This document shows positions 23,196 through 24,910 of a DNA stretch of 24,910 bases, piece by piece. This DNA comes from an uncultured Collinsella sp. (GTDB lineage Bacteria; Actinomycetota; Coriobacteriia; Coriobacteriales; Coriobacteriaceae): the NCBI GenBank assembly GCA_937958315.1, contig CALFGH010000249.1, positions 1 to 24,910 on the forward strand, read 5' to 3'. A program made the position numbers and the translations under genes. Below the pieces are notes generated by a model. It saw only the letters and a program-made list of their open reading frames with translations. It did no database searches and was not told where the DNA came from. The first letter of the stretch is position 1; each line of letters opens with the position of its first letter.

Positions 23196-23660
23196 CTAAA
23201 AGTGGCGACGGATGGCGTCGACCATGCCCTGGCATGTGGTCTGGCCGAGCACATCGGCTGCGGCGGCGGCATCCATAAAGATATTCATAAGCGATTGCAG
23301 GGCCTCGACCTGGCCGCTCGGCTCGGCGATGCCCAGATTGATGATGATCTGCGCCGGCACGGGGGCACCCATGCCCGCCATTGCACTGAACACCACGGGC
23401 GCCGCGGGCTTTACCACCGCGATATAGGGCTTAGCCACAAATCCGGGATCGGTGTGCGGGATGGCGATGTTGGCCGCCGGCATGGCAAGACCCGTGGGAT
23501 AGGCATCCTCGCGCGTGCGGACGGCATCGAGCCAACCGGGCGCAATGTAACCGCGAGGTGCAAGCTCGTCCTCGAGCCGAGCAAACACCTCATCCGGCGT
23601 CGCGCACTCCCAATCAAAAAACACCAGCTCGGGCGTAAACAGCGCTTCGTTATCCGCCAT
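23196..23660 (-). CDS. PTS sugar transporter subunit IIA (orphan)
   Basis: 154 aa of the fructose/mannitol/galactitol EIIA family. The phosphorylated histidine is His69 in NIAIPHTDP, and AMPAANIAIPH is typical. It would take phosphate from HPr and pass it to a IIB protein. No IIB, IIC or EI gene is near, so it either serves a transporter encoded elsewhere or acts as a regulatory sensor. The GatA-like form is favoured over PtsN, but this is not certain. The ATG at 23660 follows AGAGAGGTGAG. A perfect 9-bp dyad lies 30 bases upstream. Confidence 0.88.
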   Translation of the reverse strand: MADNEALFTPELVFFDWECATPDEVFARLEDELAPRGYIAPGWLDAVRTREDAYPTGLAMPAANIAIPHTDPGFVAKPYIAVVKPAAPVVFSAMAGMGAPVPAQIIINLGIAEPSGQVEALQSLMNIFMDAAAAADVLGQTTCQGMVDAIRRHF

Positions 23661-23689
23661 GCGCTCACCTCTCTCACCTAGTCACCTGC

Positions 23690-23723
23690 GACGTTCTTAA
23701 ACGACCAGTCATTCAAGAACGTC
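23690..23723. promoter_or_regulatory. 9-bp dyad upstream of the PTS IIA gene
   Basis: GACGTTCTT (23690-23698) and its exact inverse (23715-23723) are separated by 16 bases. The position suits an operator; no known regulator site was recognised. Confidence 0.5.
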
Positions 23724-23737
23724 CCCGATGACTACCC

Positions 23738-23780
23738 AAAACAAAAGGTGGCCACGCACGCCTTGGCGCCAATGACCACC
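23738..23780 (-). terminator. Terminator of the purM-purN transcript
   Basis: On the minus strand GGTGGTCA (23780-23773) pairs with TGGCCACC (23754-23747), including one G-U pair, and is followed by TTTTGTTTT. It lies about 32 bases past the purN stop. Confidence 0.65.
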
Positions 23781-23812
23781 CTGACCACTCAGCTAAATTG
23801 TACTGTGCGCCG

Positions 23813-24514
23813 CTAGCCGCGAGGCGCGTCAATTGCCACCTTGCCGCTCTCCAGCACGTGGACGCGGCCGTCGGCGAGCATCTGAACTACCTCGGGATAC
23901 AGCACGTGCTCAATCGCGTGGATATGCTCCTCGAGCGTGTCGACGTCCCAGCCCTCCTCGACAGCCAGCGCGCGCTGGGCGATGATGGGGCCGTTGTCGT
24001 AGATCTCGTTGGCGAAATGCACGGTCACGCCAGTTACCTTGACGCCGCGCGCAAAGGCATCGTCGATCGCATGCGCGCCGGTAAAGCTCGGCAGCAGCGC
24101 CGGATGCAAGTTGACCACGCGGTTGGGAAACGCCGCCAGCAGCGGCGTGTGCACCATGCGCATATAGCCAGCCATCACCACGTACTCGCAGCCGCGTTCG
24201 AGCAGCTCATGCGCGATGATCTCGTCGGCGGCGATGGGGTCGGCATAGACATCCTTGGACAGCGTAAGCGTCTGGATGCCCGCGCGCTCTGCACGCTGCA
24301 AACCCTTAGCCGAAGGACGGCTCGACACCACAAGCTCAATCGAAGCATTGAGCTTATCCGCGGCGATCAGGTCGATCAGTGCCTGCAGATTGGTGCCGGA
24401 ACCACTGATGAGCACACCGATCTTGAGCGGCTCAGCCGTATCGGTGCCAGTCGGACGGGTATAGGGCACAAAGTCCAGGCCCTCGGCGGCAGCCATCTGC
24501 TCGTTAGCGCTCAT
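23813..24514 (-). CDS. purN: Phosphoribosylglycinamide formyltransferase
   Basis: PurN transfers a formyl group from 10-formyl-tetrahydrofolate to GAR, the third step of IMP synthesis. It is 233 aa with an N-terminal lead of about 30 residues beyond the E. coli enzyme. GSGTN (38-42) binds the phosphate of GAR. The catalytic trio is present: Asn135 and His137 in VNLHPALLPSF, and Asp173 in IYDNGPIIAQ. The ATG at 24514 overlaps the purM stop by 11 bases (ATGAGCGCTAA), so translation is coupled; a GTG 33 bases upstream would also fit but is inside purM. A terminator follows at 23780. Confidence 0.96.
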   Translation of the reverse strand: MSANEQMAAAEGLDFVPYTRPTGTDTAEPLKIGVLISGSGTNLQALIDLIAADKLNASIELVVSSRPSAKGLQRAERAGIQTLTLSKDVYADPIAADEIIAHELLERGCEYVVMAGYMRMVHTPLLAAFPNRVVNLHPALLPSFTGAHAIDDAFARGVKVTGVTVHFANEIYDNGPIIAQRALAVEEGWDVDTLEEHIHAIEHVLYPEVVQMLADGRVHVLESGKVAIDAPRG

Positions 24515-24910
24515 CGGAGTACACGACCTTACCGGAACCCTCGACACACTCGCCCACGCGGAACGGCTTCTCGCCCAGCGCGACCAGGGCCTCGGTCACC
24601 GCGGCCTCGTCCTCGGGGGCGACGATCAGGCACAGGCCGACGCCCATGTTGAAGGTCTTGCATGCCTCGTTGGGCGCGAGCTCGGCCTGGCGCGACACGT
24701 AAGTGATGACGGGCGGAACATCCCAGCCCATCTCGACGCCGTTGCGGGTGACCACGGCGTCGACGTCGTCGGCAAGCGCGCGGTTGAGGTTCTCGGTGAT
24801 ACCGCCGCCGGTAATATGGGCAATGGCATGAACGTTAGCGCCACCGCGGAGCAGCTCCAGAATCGGCTTGACGTAGATGCGCGTGGGGGCCAGCAGGGCG
24901 TCGGCCAGCG
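24504..24910 (-). CDS. purM: Phosphoribosylformylglycinamidine cyclo-ligase (3' part, runs off right edge)
   Basis: PurM (AIR synthetase) closes the imidazole ring using ATP, the fifth step of purine synthesis. The last 135 or so residues are in the window; the frame is open to the right edge and no start is present. Family features are APTRIYVKPIL, the nucleotide-binding HITGGGITENLNR, and FNMGVGLCLIVAPEDEA. The stop overlaps the purN start, and purM before purN is a common order in purine operons. Confidence 0.95.
   Translation of the reverse strand, partial: LADALLAPTRIYVKPILELLRGGANVHAIAHITGGGITENLNRALADDVDAVVTRNGVEMGWDVPPVITYVSRQAELAPNEACKTFNMGVGLCLIVAPEDEAAVTEALVALGEKPFRVGECVEGSGKVVYSDER

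Overview
The window looks like chromosomal DNA of a high-GC, host-associated actinobacterium of the class Coriobacteriia, most likely Collinsella or a close relative. This rests on gene style rather than a database search: Gram-positive surface proteins with LA[ST]TGD-type sorting tails, a LuxR regulator fused to a multi-membrane-segment domain, an NfnAB-like flavoprotein pair of an anaerobe, and many GGGGACAG-core extragenic palindromes.

Left end (1-3.7 kb). A lytic transglycosylase gene runs off the left edge, preceded by the last codons of a coaE-like gene. These codons abut, head to head, a prs gene that lacks about its first third. Two normally essential genes are broken at one point, so this is a rearrangement or, more probably, an assembly join. 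Next come two 203-bp elements with 24-bp terminal inverted repeats. They bracket a gene for a DUF559-like (PD-(D/E)XK fold) protein with an apparently leaderless promoter. Then comes pth (peptidyl-tRNA hydrolase).

3.9-6.2 kb. A two-gene operon encodes NfnA- and NfnB-like flavoprotein/iron-sulfur subunits (NADH-dependent ferredoxin:NADP+ oxidoreductase, often annotated as glutamate synthase small chain), with overlapping genes and a clear terminator.

6.2-17.2 kb, the accessory heart of the window. Two surface-protein genes lie in tandem on the minus strand (2206 and 651 aa). Each is followed by the same 253-bp block. The block holds six copies of a 15-bp sequence in alternating orientation, at starts 40-40-40-41-40 bp apart. 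Between the two copies the arms differ at one of 90 positions, while the remaining 163 positions differ at roughly 43. Each gene is also preceded by a dyad with core TAGGTTC-N8-GAACCTA. The second dyad lies in the divergent intergenic region shared with a membrane-bound LuxR-family regulator, which makes a small surface-protein regulon a testable idea.

17.2-21 kb. A polar amino-acid ABC transporter operon on the minus strand (ATPase, Tat/lipoprotein-type binding protein, two permeases) is followed by a cytidylate-kinase-like gene.

21-24.9 kb. A stretch of nested inverted repeats, then on the minus strand a YqeY-family gene, a membrane-anchored parvulin-type foldase, an orphan PTS IIA protein with an upstream dyad, and the purine genes purN and purM (purM runs off the right edge).

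No rRNA, tRNA, CRISPR array or intact transposase gene was recognised.
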